From positions 25,467 through 89,466 of the forward strand of contig UZAE01012023.1 in NCBI GenBank assembly GCA_900617975.1: a DNA stretch of 64,000 bases, read 5' to 3'. The stretch's first letter is position 1; each line of letters starts with the position of its first letter. The notes under the pieces are model-generated. The model was given only the letters and a program-made list of their open reading frames with translations, did no database searches and was not told where the DNA came from. This DNA is from Rodentolepis nana. Taxonomy: Eukaryota; Platyhelminthes; Cestoda; Cyclophyllidea; Hymenolepididae. Positions 12,350 through 23,472 of the stretch are shown here, piece after piece. The position numbers were made by a program, and so were the translations under genes.

Positions 12350-15300
12350 TTCCAAACACATTTAGGAAAGCTCATTTTAGGCAGGGAATGCTATCAAACA
12401 GAGCCTTTTGGCAAAAGCGCCAATTTCCTCTTTTATCTCTACGTAATCCCGTAGTAGATATTCAAAATGCGACCCCATGAAGTGTGTAGTTACTTAATAG
12501 TACAATTCCGCTCTGACATAACTTTTTATCTAATCACTTCATTCATGCCTCCAATTTCCCATCCATAGACCTTAAATCTCTTAAAAATATATTAAAACTA
12601 GTTACACAAGCTAACGTCTCCCTCTGCTCCCCCAATGAGCTTACTGTTTATGAGGTTGCCATACTACATGCTATTTAAATGTAAGTAGTACAATGTCTAA
12701 TTTATTAGAGTTCATCATTGGTGGTAATTAATGTTACCTATATTGTTCGTCTTTCTGTCCTCCACTTTGATAAATTGAAGTGACATGAACAACTGTCCTG
12801 TTAAACTGGCTGTCCTACAAGTTCTAAGTATTACAGACAGTTTCATCTATGAATCCTAGAGTCAAGCCCCTAAATTTGAATTCACATCAAATATAAGTGA
12901 TGTGACTCCATTGACAACTTTTTATTGATTTTCCACGACTTGTGTGCCTTTTCGTTTCCACTATGAGGTGACCTCTTATGTAATAATTACATTTTTCCAT
13001 AGCCATGAACTGTGACGATATTTTTTGCATGCTTTGAACTGTTTTGGGTCCAGCAATTGCTACAAAATAGCACTTAAAAATCACCCAGTAACTTTGTCCT
13101 TTAACTTCTAAAGTTCTTAGGAATTACCCAATTAATTGCGCACTGATCATTCTCTCCTTTCACCTGAATAAAGTGTAACCTAAGACCACTGAATCATAAG
13201 ACATAAAATTTAGACCTTTTAATTAGCTCTTTGTAAATTAAGATTATTTTCTCGTTAACTGCATTTCAAAACATGGCATTCCTTGGAGTTCTAGTGAGGT
13301 GAACACTTCCAGCACTTGTTGCGAACTATTGAATGTTCAGTATACTGCATTAATAATATTCATTATTTCTAACTTTTTAATGAAGCTATTATATTGATTC
13401 GCCTCCTTGCTTTCTCATGGGAACATCTTTTTACTTGAAATCCCAGTATTTTGCACTACTTCTTCTTCCATCGACGTCTTCATGGAGTCAGTTCTCTGTT
13501 ACTGGCCTGATTCAATATTGTTCTAATGAATTTTGATATCGATCAACTTACTGTTCACTAAATACTGGAGGAAGACAAATCTTCAAGTTAGGCTCCCGTA
13601 TCATCATGGCGTGCGTAGATTTCGCTCAGTGGATTCCTATTGGAAATCCCGCAGTCGCGTTACAGCAAAGAAAACTTCAACTAACTTTGAGTACAATGGG
13701 AGATCCCTTTTCCGAAGTGAATACTTTGAGTCCAATCCTCCTCAGTATCGATTTTCGCTTTATCCTTATTCGCCTAAGTTGTTGTGATGAAATCTCAATT
13801 GAATATACAGGGAATAACCGGAACATCTCTTACACTTCGTTTGAAGTATTCACCAAATGATTCATGCGGTTGACCTCAAGTTGCATGCTCCTGCGCGCAT
13901 CGTTTTGCGAAACTTGGCTTGAAGTAAAGATTCAAGGTCGTTCAAGTTTTCGCCTCCTTTTGGTTTATACCTCTATCCCCTTAATTTTTATTTTATCCCA
14001 AGGTCAATGAGTTATGCTATTATCAATTTGATAGAGAATTATCGATCGATTGTTAATCCCCTTCCATTTTGCAATACGTTCGTCTATCTGACTAAACTGA
14101 TCAGTAAAGGTTCAAAAATAGGATGTCAGCTTAATAAGAGGTGAGCATGGATTAAAATGGGGTAGATTGTTGATAAATTTCGTTAATTTTTGGAATGTTG
14201 TATTTTAACACATTGGTTCAAATTTAGAAACTTGTGATTACTGTACTTCATCAACCACAAGGGTTCGGAAAGGGTCTTTTTTCTATTTTAGCTAAGACTA
14301 TATTTCTTGGTTAGTGACAAATAGAACTAGTTCTCAAAGTGCATTGCACTGACCAACCTCGTTTCATGATAATTTGATATTTTGAAATTATTGAACTTTC
14401 TAAATTCTGGCCCTGCGTTGTTACACTTTATGAGAAATTCATTGCCCCTTCGTTTCATATTGCAGGTTGAATCTAGAAGATATATGAACCCAATAACCTT
14501 TGCTTGAGTTAATCCAGTCGACCTCAATTTATGAAGGTAAAGTTGCCAGAGACCTTGGAATTAATGTGGTGCGGCAATTGCTAGCCTTCATTTATAATGA
14601 ATCCGGTTATGAATTGAAGAATTACTCCATATTGTTGTAATTGTCGTATTGGAGCAAGGTGTGTTAACGAATTCTACGAATTTGTGCATAACATTCGCTT
14701 TTACTTTCAATAATCCGATTACCTCCTGAGTGCGTTCTAAATGCGTTAATCTTATATACATCAGACTCGTGCGCATTCGTGATCTCTTCACTACTTTATT
14801 GACCGCACAATTAGTGCATTGTGCCACCCCCCCCCCCCCTATATCATTTGGTTCACAAGTGCATTAAGTGTTTTAATTCGCCTGATTCAATGTATTCCGG
14901 TGATGTCATTCATTATTGTTGTTATTTAATTCTTCGAGTGTTAATTTCAATGGCTTGCCTCTGAGTACTTCCCATGCTACAAAAAAGGTTGGAACTTAGG
15001 GAGAAGCACTTAAATTCCTTCCTAACTATTGTTAGCATACTATCGCTTTTTGGCTTGGTGAGTTGCAATTATAGGGAAGGTGTCTTGACCGTCGTCTTAA
15101 TCGAATCTAATCATTTAGGTAATTCTATAAAATTGATTAATTATCACTATTATTAGATGTTAGATTAAATTCTCATGATTGCACACTAACATAGTACAAT
15201 CAACATTAATCTAATAGTTTGAAGCAGAAAAAAGTGGGCTTACCGCTTATAAATGCGGGCTCATTTTGTCTTTATTAATACTTTGTAGGATAGATACTGT

Positions 15301-17109
15301 TCTATTGGTTGACCAAGTGAATGAAAATTGCCTTATTTATAAGACAATGGTGTTTTACTTCTGTCTTACAAAATGGGGAAAATTTTAGCCATTGCAGCAA
15401 CGCAATGACAGTCTGAGCTTGTAATGTGTATGTGTGGAGTTGTCAAGACAGTGCCCAACACTTGAAGTCATGTTATCATTCGCCTAGTATCTTATGCGAT
15501 TGTTTAACAATAGTTACTGAATCCAGCATGTGCTCTTTAGATATGCCAAGCATATTAATCTACGTGTGATGGTGCCAATTTGTCAAATGTCTCGCAATGT
15601 AAAGAACTGCTACACCTTACCAAATATGCTTAATAGTTGGGTAAATCGATTTCTTAAGGTACTATTAAGTTGTCGATAAGTGCAATAAATAACTCGCCTT
15701 ACTCAAATTGAGTAGACTTAATGTGTCTGTAAAGTAGACCGATCAATCTGGTGTTTGTAACTTCGCACGCAGACAATCCGGTGATAACGCGTTTATTTGG
15801 CATCATAGCTACAAAGCATGTCGTATCATTTGGCCCTCCGATAATAAAAAATGACAGTTAACAGGAGTTAAGTTTCCAGGTCAAAACAGATTGAACCGTT
15901 ATATTCTGCTCGATAATGCCAAATAAATCAACGAAATGTTAAGCGTAGGCCTTTAACTAAATATAAGGCGAAAGCTTAATCATTTTAGTCCCCTTCATTT
16001 GCTTCTCAGTACAAACTATTCAAAAAATATAAGATCAATTAATAACAATTTCATATATACGTCCCTTTATACTACCCACTGTGTCGTGAGTGCCATTACT
16101 TCCACTAGATTTTACGGTTGTTCACCAATCTTCCTATACCTGACTTGGCCACAAGTTTTGGCTAGTTGTTTTGGGTAGACGAGTAGTGATTTGAGGTTTC
16201 CCATGAAAGGCTCCGATTCTGCTATTATTTTTACGGTTAGTTACATCATCTAATGGATGTGCACCACAGGGTAACATGTATTTGGCAAACACACACACAC
16301 TGACCACTAAAGTCAGAATTCCAATAACAAAGATTCTTGCCTCAAACTGTAATCTAGTGGAATTTTTCTCCCAAACGTCGACTCCACAACATGAGCGAAA
16401 AGCAACCGTTTGCCAAAAAGGCTGAGAACACCAGATTTTTAAGACATGGTAAAGCAACAAGCACCCGAGCTCCATTTTTACCATTAGTCACTTTCACCAA
16501 GCCCAGGCGCTTACAACATTTAAGCTTGAAGCTTCCAACTAATCTGGGTTCTTTTTGAAGAAAAGGAAAGGATTGAAAGATCAAGAACGAGGAATATACG
16601 CTTAAGCTTTTTCGAACGAATTTCGAATGTCTCACTTTGAAACCGGTGGTCCTCAAGACTGCGGCACAAAATTAGGTAGCCAATTAGGGCTAGCCAATTA
16701 TGCAAAATTAAAAAAACAATGCCAAGGTCAGGAATACCTACAATATACAACAATAAAACCTCGAGAACTTAAAAGGAGAACAAATTTAGGAATGACAGTG
16801 CAGAACTATATATGGGCTGAAGCTACACCATATGCAGGTTTTCATTTACGACTTACTGCTACTTTATGGACACGCGTGAAAATATAAAATTAGTGCATTT
16901 TACCACAATTTACAGTACTAAACGAAAAATGCGATTCAATTCTAATCTGTTGCCCTTAAAAATAAAAGCCAGCGAATCAAAGATTGAAGGACTAAACCGG
17001 TCTAACGATTAAGGATTCAAAACGTAGAACATAACTCCCAAAATAAGCAGCAAAACCACAAATACATCCCAAGAAGCGTTATATTAGTTCACTAACAAAG
17101 CAAACACAT

Positions 17110-18497
17110 TTACTTATAAGCAAGGGAATCAGCAACAGTCTTGCCCCGGATGGTATCTGGCTGAGCAAGATAATCGGCAATGAGGACCTTAGCTTCTGGT
17201 GAATCCAGCTCAATCTTCTTCCAAGTGTAGCAATCATAATCAGCACTAAGGTCATCACTCAATTCGAAAATCAAACCAGTTCCACGCCAAATCCAAAGAC
17301 CTTCAATGGTATTGTTCTTGTCAACACCGATAACATTCATGATACCAAAGGCCCACTTTCTCATACTAAAAGGATAAAAGGCCAAAGTTAGAAAACTGCA
17401 GAACTTAAAACAAGACAATGAATATTAGACAACTTACGCATCAAGACGTTGCATCATTCCCCTCACAAGGTTGGTCGTCATGAAAATCAAGTTGAGATCA
17501 TCAGGATACTTGTATTCACAGGTCCAAATTGAGTCACACTTGGGATCATAGTGCTTCTCCAAATACTCCATCGCTTTTTCCACGGGCTCGTTAGAAAAGA
17601 CCCTCTTGAAGTCATCAAAGACGAAGGAACTGGCAGGAAGAGCGCTCAGAATGTCTTTTGTAGTCTTTACTTTCTCTTTGGGCTTCTCTTCCTTCTTCTC
17701 GGGTTCGGTGGTCTTTGTTGGCTCCTGATTTTGTTTTTGTTGTTGCTGCTGCTGCGGCTGCTTCTTTTCCCGTTTCTTACTACCCCCTTTGTGCATGTCG
17801 GCGTTGGCATTAGAAGCATTCTTAGGGTCGAAAGCAATCGTCTTTTCGCATAGATGCATCTCACCGACAACTTTCTTAACTTCGGGTTGATTGGCGATGG
17901 TTGTGTACCATCTCAAAACATGGGGATAGTGTTCACGACAGCCAGCATCCAAGAGGTTCTCAAAGGCCAATTTGAGAACAGTGAAGATAGTCAAATCAGC
18001 CTGAGTTATGTGTTCACTGACAAAGTAGGTTCTAAACATGGGAAGCTAATATAATTGAAAAAAATGGCCTACCTTGACTCAAGGAAGCTGTTCAAATTAG
18101 TGAGAACCTTCTTCACATTCTCCTGGGCCTTGTTGACGAGACCCTTATTGTAGGCAGTTGCACCAAGAAGTGGGTAATACCAGGAAGCAACAGATGGAAG
18201 GAGAACCTGATCTGTGAAATTATTCCATTGAGTTACAAAGGCTTCTTCCTTATCCCCCCTAAGTTGGCTGTTTCCAACAAAGTAAGCGATAGCGTTGGCT
18301 TCGAAGAGTACGGTACCATCCTCAGCGCGGAATAATGGAGCCACATCAGTTGGGCACTTGTTTACTGCACTCGGAAGAGCATTACCGGGACAATAATCAT
18401 GAACTTCAAGGGAAGCCCCTGAGTAAGCAGCAGCCAACTGAGCTCTTAAAGATTTGTGATAATTTGGAGGAGTGTACAAGGATCCACGGATTGTCAT
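17110..18497 (-). CDS. EEF1G: Elongation factor 1-gamma (three exons)
   Basis: This is the gamma subunit of the eEF1B complex, which with the beta subunit recycles GTP on eEF1A during translation in the cytosol. I read three exons on the minus strand: 18497-18073, 18031-17438 and 17365-17110, with introns of 41 and 72 bp, giving 424 residues, close to the family length of about 430. The N-terminal half is a glutathione S-transferase-like fold (for example FLESRTYFVSEHITQADLTI across the first splice). A glutamine- and lysine-rich linker with a run of Q follows. The C-terminal EF1G domain starts near SALPASSFVFDDFKR and includes YPDDLNLIFMTTNLVRGM. The start MTIRGSLYTP was preferred to an in-frame upstream ATG at 18530 because it matches where the GST fold of this family normally begins. 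It shares a 341 bp divergent upstream region with the mitochondrial processing peptidase gene. Family identity is near certain; exon borders are by eye. Confidence 0.96.
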
Positions 18498-18838
18498 TAT
18501 TGAGAGGTAATATACGACGAAAGAGGACAATCAACACGCCGACTTACAAACAAGATAACGAAAAAGTAATGCGTTGATGAAATAGATAAACACAAACAAA
18601 TAACATTTAAGACACACTTATTTTTTTCAAGAATATATAATCAATTTTTTTTATTTTATCCATGGTGATAATTAGAATAATGTATGAAAAGATGTTTAAA
18701 TATAACTATTGCGAATAATTAAAAAATATTTAATTTTAAAATTTTTTCGACAAATTTTGGTTTAGTTTATTATTAGTAAGCAAGTTATTTGTTTTCCACG
18801 ACACTGCTAAGCAGTGGTCAATTTGATAGTACCCTGAT
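18498..18838. promoter_or_regulatory. Shared divergent upstream region of EEF1G and PMPCB
   Basis: These 341 bp separate the start codons of two head-to-head housekeeping genes, so both 5' UTRs and both promoters must lie here unless a distant 5' UTR exon exists. The middle is very AT-rich (about 18600-18780). I see no convincing TATA element or named motif. The bidirectional role is inference from spacing. Confidence 0.6.
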
Positions 18839-20499
18839 ATGGCTCCTTCCCGATTTTTGTCTGCCCTACCTCGCTTTTCTAGGGTATTGATTTTAATATT
18901 TGCGTATATTTTTTCAGTTTGCTAGAACATATAGTATTGGAACTGCAACCAGTTATAAACCCGTTGTTGAGTCGTCACATATTCCGTCCACTGAAGTCAG
19001 TACTCTAAAGAATGGTTTCCGCATTGCCTCGGAAAACTGGAATGTGCCAACATGCACTGTAAGCATAAGTGAAATATACTAAATTGTTAGGTCGGGCTTT
19101 GGATTGATGTTGGAAGTCGCTTCGAAAATGAAGCCAATAATGGCGTTGCCCATTTCCTCGAACATATGGCTTTCAAAGGAACGGATAAGCGAACTCAGCA
19201 ATCTCTTGAATCTGAGGTTGAAAACAAGGGGGCTCATCTTAATGCCTATACTTCAAGAGAGATGACCGTTTACTATGCCAAGTGTTTCTCAAAAGATATA
19301 GATTGGGGTAGGCGCTTTCTCTCTTCTATGACTTTTTTCTAGCTTGTGAGCTCATCTCTGACATTATTAGAAATAGTAAACTCGATCAGCAACAAGTTGA
19401 AAGAGAACGTGGGGTTATTTTGCGCGAAATGGAAGAAGTTGAAAGCAACTATCAAGAGGTTGTTTTCGATTATCTGCATGCTACCGCTTATCAAGGCACT
19501 CCTCTGGGCCGAACTATCTTGGGTCCAGAGAAGAATGTTAAATCCCTTCAACCGAAAGATCTTCGGAGTTTTATTCAAACAAACTACAAAGCTCCGAGAA
19601 TGGTCTTAACTGCAGCTGGTGGCGTTGATCATGCCCAGTTGAGAGATCTTGGCGAAAAATATTTTGGTGACATATCTGGATTTATTGATGGAAATGCTCC
19701 ATCCGTAGAACCTTGTCGGTTCACTGGTTCAGAAATTCGTGATCGAGATGATGCTATGCCCTTAGCTCATGTTGCTTTAGCTTTCGAGGGTCCAGGATGG
19801 ACCGATCCCGATACCCTTGCATTAATGGTTGGTAGTTGTGTCAACGGAGCCTGGGATAGAACTCACGGAGGTGGCTCAAATCTCGCTAGTCCTCTTGCCA
19901 GCAAATTCTTCCAAGATGGATACGTTCACAGCTATCAGCACTTCTTCACCTGCTACCATGACACTTCCCTCTGGGGTGTTTATTTCACGGGAGAGAAGTT
20001 CGATTTAGATGTAGCTGTTAATGCTTTTACTAAGGAGATGGTTCGCATGAGCTCCCAAATTACTGAACATGAAGTTGAACGAGCTAAGAACCAACTCAAA
20101 ACCCATCTCATGATTCAGTTGGATGGAACCACTCCAATTTGCGAGGATATTGGGCGTCAGATGCTAGTCTATGGACGTCGTGTTCCTGTTAATGAAATGT
20201 TAGCTAGAATCGACGTGAGTATTTTTTATTTTTGCTATTAGTTCAGCAATCATTTTGTATAAAAATCTTATGCTTTCATTCGTCAGGCAATTGATGCTAA
20301 TAGACTTCGTGAAGTTTGCTCGAAATACGTGTTCGATAGATGTCCCGCTGTTGCTTCTATTGGTAAGTTGCCTCTTCGGTGCAATTTTTTTTACCGAATG
20401 TCAGATCATTAATCATTTTCCACTCCCCCTTTAGGCCCGATTGAATCACTTCCAGACTATAATAGAATTCGTGATCAGACCTGGTGGATTCGTATGTAG
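18839..20499 (+). CDS. PMPCB: Mitochondrial processing peptidase, beta subunit (six exons)
   Basis: This is the catalytic beta subunit of the matrix peptidase that removes targeting presequences from imported mitochondrial proteins. Exons are 18839-18883, 18918-19058, 19091-19307, 19343-20214, 20287-20362 and 20435-20499, with introns of 34, 32, 35, 72 and 72 bp, giving 471 residues. The start at 18839 gives [15 protein letters not shown], an arginine- and serine-rich stretch free of acidic residues, as expected of a mitochondrial presequence. The M16 zinc motif HFLEH is at residues 83-87 in [14 protein letters not shown], and [14 protein letters not shown] and [11 protein letters not shown] follow as in the family. 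[12 protein letters not shown] in the second half fits the beta rather than the alpha subunit. The C terminus [10 protein letters not shown] matches the family end. It could be confused with the complex III core 1 protein, but the intact HxxEH favours MPP-beta. It converges on CIAO3. Confidence 0.95.
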
Positions 20500-20600
20500 G
20501 TTCTTCACTCAACAAACTATCTCAGGATTTGCGCCCCCTGTTTCCCAAAATTAGTGTCATAATATAAATGTCCTTGTCAGCAATATTGAAATCGGTTAAT

Positions 20601-20606
20601 TTTATT
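20601..20606 (-). promoter_or_regulatory. Candidate polyadenylation signal of CIAO3
   Basis: AATAAA on the minus strand about 70 nt past the CIAO3 stop codon. A second copy at 20654-20659 is only about 17 nt past the stop. Because PMPCB ends at 20499 on the other strand, the two 3' UTRs probably overlap or abut. Confidence 0.45.
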
Positions 20607-20675
20607 GCAAATAACAAATTTACATCTTTCTCTAAATTTTTCAACATATGTGTTTTATTATGACAATGTGAGCCG

Positions 20676-23472
20676 TCACCATTTGAGAGTTGCTGGATTT
20701 GTAATCTCGATCTTGGGAATAGATCGATAAGTAGTATAGCAGATGCTTTGTCTGTGTGAGGGGTTGATTTTGGATAGGAGTTGCTTTGATTCATCACTGT
20801 TTAAGAGATCTTGCTCATTCTGTGAGAAATAGGTCCGTGAGACGTCTGCTAATGTGGACTGTAGTTGGGCTCCGCCATTTAAACAGCCTTAAAGAAATAT
20901 ATATGCACATTAAAATCCAGTAAAAGCGAAAATTTGACAAACTTACCATTGGGGCAGGCCATAATCTCAACATAATCAAAAGCGACTTCTTCCCTAAGTG
21001 ATGTTCTTCTTGAATGTGCCTTAGCGTAAGCTCTTTTAAGCTGTTGGACGACAGTTTGAATATTCCTGAATCCATTTGCAATAAGAAACACCAGAAGGGG
21101 TTTGGGTTCGATTCCACAGTTTCGGTAGGGTGTTCTTCCCACAGGAACATTTGCAAATGCAGTTTGGCGATCTTCTGGAGAATTGAAGAGCAGAATTTCC
21201 TAATAAGGAAATAAAACTGATTAAAAAATTGTGCAGATATAATGGCATGTAATTGAGTATCGATTAATGAGTTAGAGGCTTGTAACGGAGAATGAGGCAG
21301 TACGCCCAAAAATTTCAGTCAGAATTCAATGTGGATTTAAAGCATACTAATGGTCAATCTCCAATGCAATGCCATTTTATCATGGTGCTCTGGTTGTCTG
21401 TTGTTAGCGTAATAGAATTCTGCTGAAAAGGATTTCTACATCTGCGATTTCACAGCATTGAGACGTAGAAGAACTAACATAGTAAATCTCAATGAAAGAA
21501 AAACAATGAAGTAACAACAAAGAAAAGATAATGATTCGCAGGATGTGATTATTCATTTAAAAAAACAAATAAGAAATTTGGGATAGGAGTTCTTTGAGTT
21601 AGATGCTACAAATTAGACTGGGGTAAAAGGCGCACCAAATTAGAGCTCCATAGGATTCCGGTGACTTTCATATTATTGGCCATAGCAAAGCAAATAATTT
21701 ACAATTTTTAAACAAGGAGACCCATCGAAACACAAGATAATAAATTCAACTGTTTGAGGAGGAATATGGGGATAAGTGCTCAATAAGGAACTAGCTCTAG
21801 CCTCATAAGGCTCCTTGCATTGTGACCTAACGCTTGAAGAATAAATTGAAAGTAAGACCCATTATATTCACGCTTAATAGTTCAGTGACAGAGTTTATGA
21901 GCACGATTAAGAAATGGTCGAAATTGAGAGGCTGATTATGTCATTTAAATATATCCGTGTCTTATTACAGAAAGAAAGCTAGCTGATACCACCAACCGAC
22001 TTAACTGACATTCATAGCAAGAAACTATCAGACCATGTTCTTTTATTCGTGGTTCAAAAATAAATCCCATGTTCAAATAATGAAGGATGACTCGCTAGCT
22101 AGTTCAATTGCAGATAGAACAAAGGGAATTTTCAAAAGTAGAGATATAGGAACCAATATTAATACCTGTAGATCATGGTTACCAAGATTGCGTGTGAGCA
22201 CTCGGGGATCATCTGTGACATTAAGAGGTAAGTGAATGTCGAAAAGAGCTTGCGCTGCGTGCCAAAGAACCGCGAAAGCATAACCCCCAGAACCTGAGCC
22301 CGCATGTCGATAACTTGTATAAGAACCACTGTCTCCGAGCATGGGATTCAAAAACCTTAAGGAAAAAACAAACTTAAAATAAATTTTAAGCAGAGCCTAA
22401 AGAATTTTGAAACTGAAAATAACCTCGAATTTAAAAATAGCGGAGTTACATCGTCTTCCATAAGTTGTTGCGAGGGCTGTTTTAAAAGAGCCTCTAAGAC
22501 TGAAACAAATTCATTCGTTCCCAATACAAGATCGGCTTCTTTCTGCAAAACATCTCCAAAAACAGTAAATTCACTTCGAGAAGCCTCTAGCTTCTTATCA
22601 TAACAGGGCATTACAAAGACGAGATATAGGCGACGACCAACCACAGAACCCTTTAATACACCAGCCAGCATTTGTTGTGGAGATCTGACAAGTGAGATAT
22701 GTTTCAGAAGGAAAGATTCATCCCAATCATTAAATGTTGGAGGTAATTTGAAATGAGTCTTTTCTGCATAGCAAACCCATCCTGGGCAAATTCCGGTTAT
22801 TATGGGAAGAATCGGTGTATTCGCTTCACCTTTGGCCACTTTTATATATTCCTCCGCAGCTACAAATAAAGAAATGTCTCGACTCCACGTTGTATCAAGA
22901 AGTGGTTGCGAAGTCACACCACGGGAATGAAGAAGACGCCAGCAAATATCCCTAACTTCTGTCATGCCAAATCCATCAGATGAATTTCCCAACTCTGAAT
23001 CGAAATATTCTATCAAGCTCGAAGGAAGAGAAACACTTCGCTTTTGCAATGAGGTAGTTAAACTAGCTAACGATTGAGGAGACAGTGCCATTACAATTTC
23101 ATGCTTTGTGGAATCCTTAAGTAGATCGAGAAATGAATCAACACTGTGCTGAGAAACTAAAATGGTCTCAGCTGTTGTGATACAGCCACTGCAAGCCAAA
23201 CAGTCATTAAGGTCAATTTTGGCCTTTGATAGGGTATATTTTTCACCCAAATCATTTGTTGCAACGTAGGTGCCATCTTCGCCAATCGAAATGGATTTGG
23301 TTTTCCCAACTTCGGTAGGGATCTTAACCGGTTTGATACACTCCTGCAAATTTAAATATGTATACAATTACGCGTATTCATCAACAAAATTGGTGATAAA
23401 GTTTTGTCTTACTAGGGATGGCGCTATATAATCATCAATGTCATTTAATTTTAGAGCAGTAGAGAAGTTCAT
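20676..23472 (-). CDS. CIAO3: CIAO3 / NARFL / IOP1, cytosolic iron-sulfur assembly component (five exons)
   Basis: This iron-only-hydrogenase-like protein passes Fe-S clusters from the cytosolic scaffold to the CIA targeting complex. Exons on the minus strand are 23472-23413, 23343-22424, 22355-22166, 21199-20947 and 20887-20676, giving 544 residues. Introns are 69, 68, 966 and 59 bp. The first 25 residues read like other animal CIAO3 proteins (LNDIDDYIAPS, then ECIKPVK). The N-terminal cluster cysteines are C22, C68, C71 and C74 (CLACSGC). The H-cluster-like cysteines are C206 (TGICPGW), C267 (MPCYDKK), C472 and C476 (MACPNGCLNGGAQ). The last exon was found from this CPNG-CLNGG junction. The protein ends LKW; a terminal tryptophan is characteristic of Nar1/CIAO3 and is part of the signal read by the targeting complex. 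An AG sits directly before the start ATG, so the 5' end could be cis- or trans-spliced. Confidence 0.95.

Larger units (their letters stand above)
5776..17109. other. Gene-free stretch apart from listed repeats
   Basis: Between the repeat copies I see no exon chain that reads as a known protein. There is a 13-base C run at 14827-14839. A minus-strand reading at 16134-16484 contains one membrane-like segment (IFVIGILTLVVSVCVFAKYM) and ends at a possible donor, but it has no partner exons. The last few hundred bases before 17109 are the likely EEF1G 3' UTR. Confidence 0.5.

Noticed and set aside
13533..13860. Two overlapping plus-strand open frames of 84 residues
   Set aside because: Both have ordinary length for this base composition, no splice sites in phase and no recognisable motif.
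18498..18530. Upstream in-frame ATG for EEF1G
   Set aside because: It would add 11 hydrophobic residues (MSSFVVYYLSI) not found in the family; MTIRGSL is the better start.
21100..21125. GGTTCGATTCC, resembling a tRNA T-arm
   Set aside because: It is coding sequence of CIAO3 exon 4 read on the other strand.
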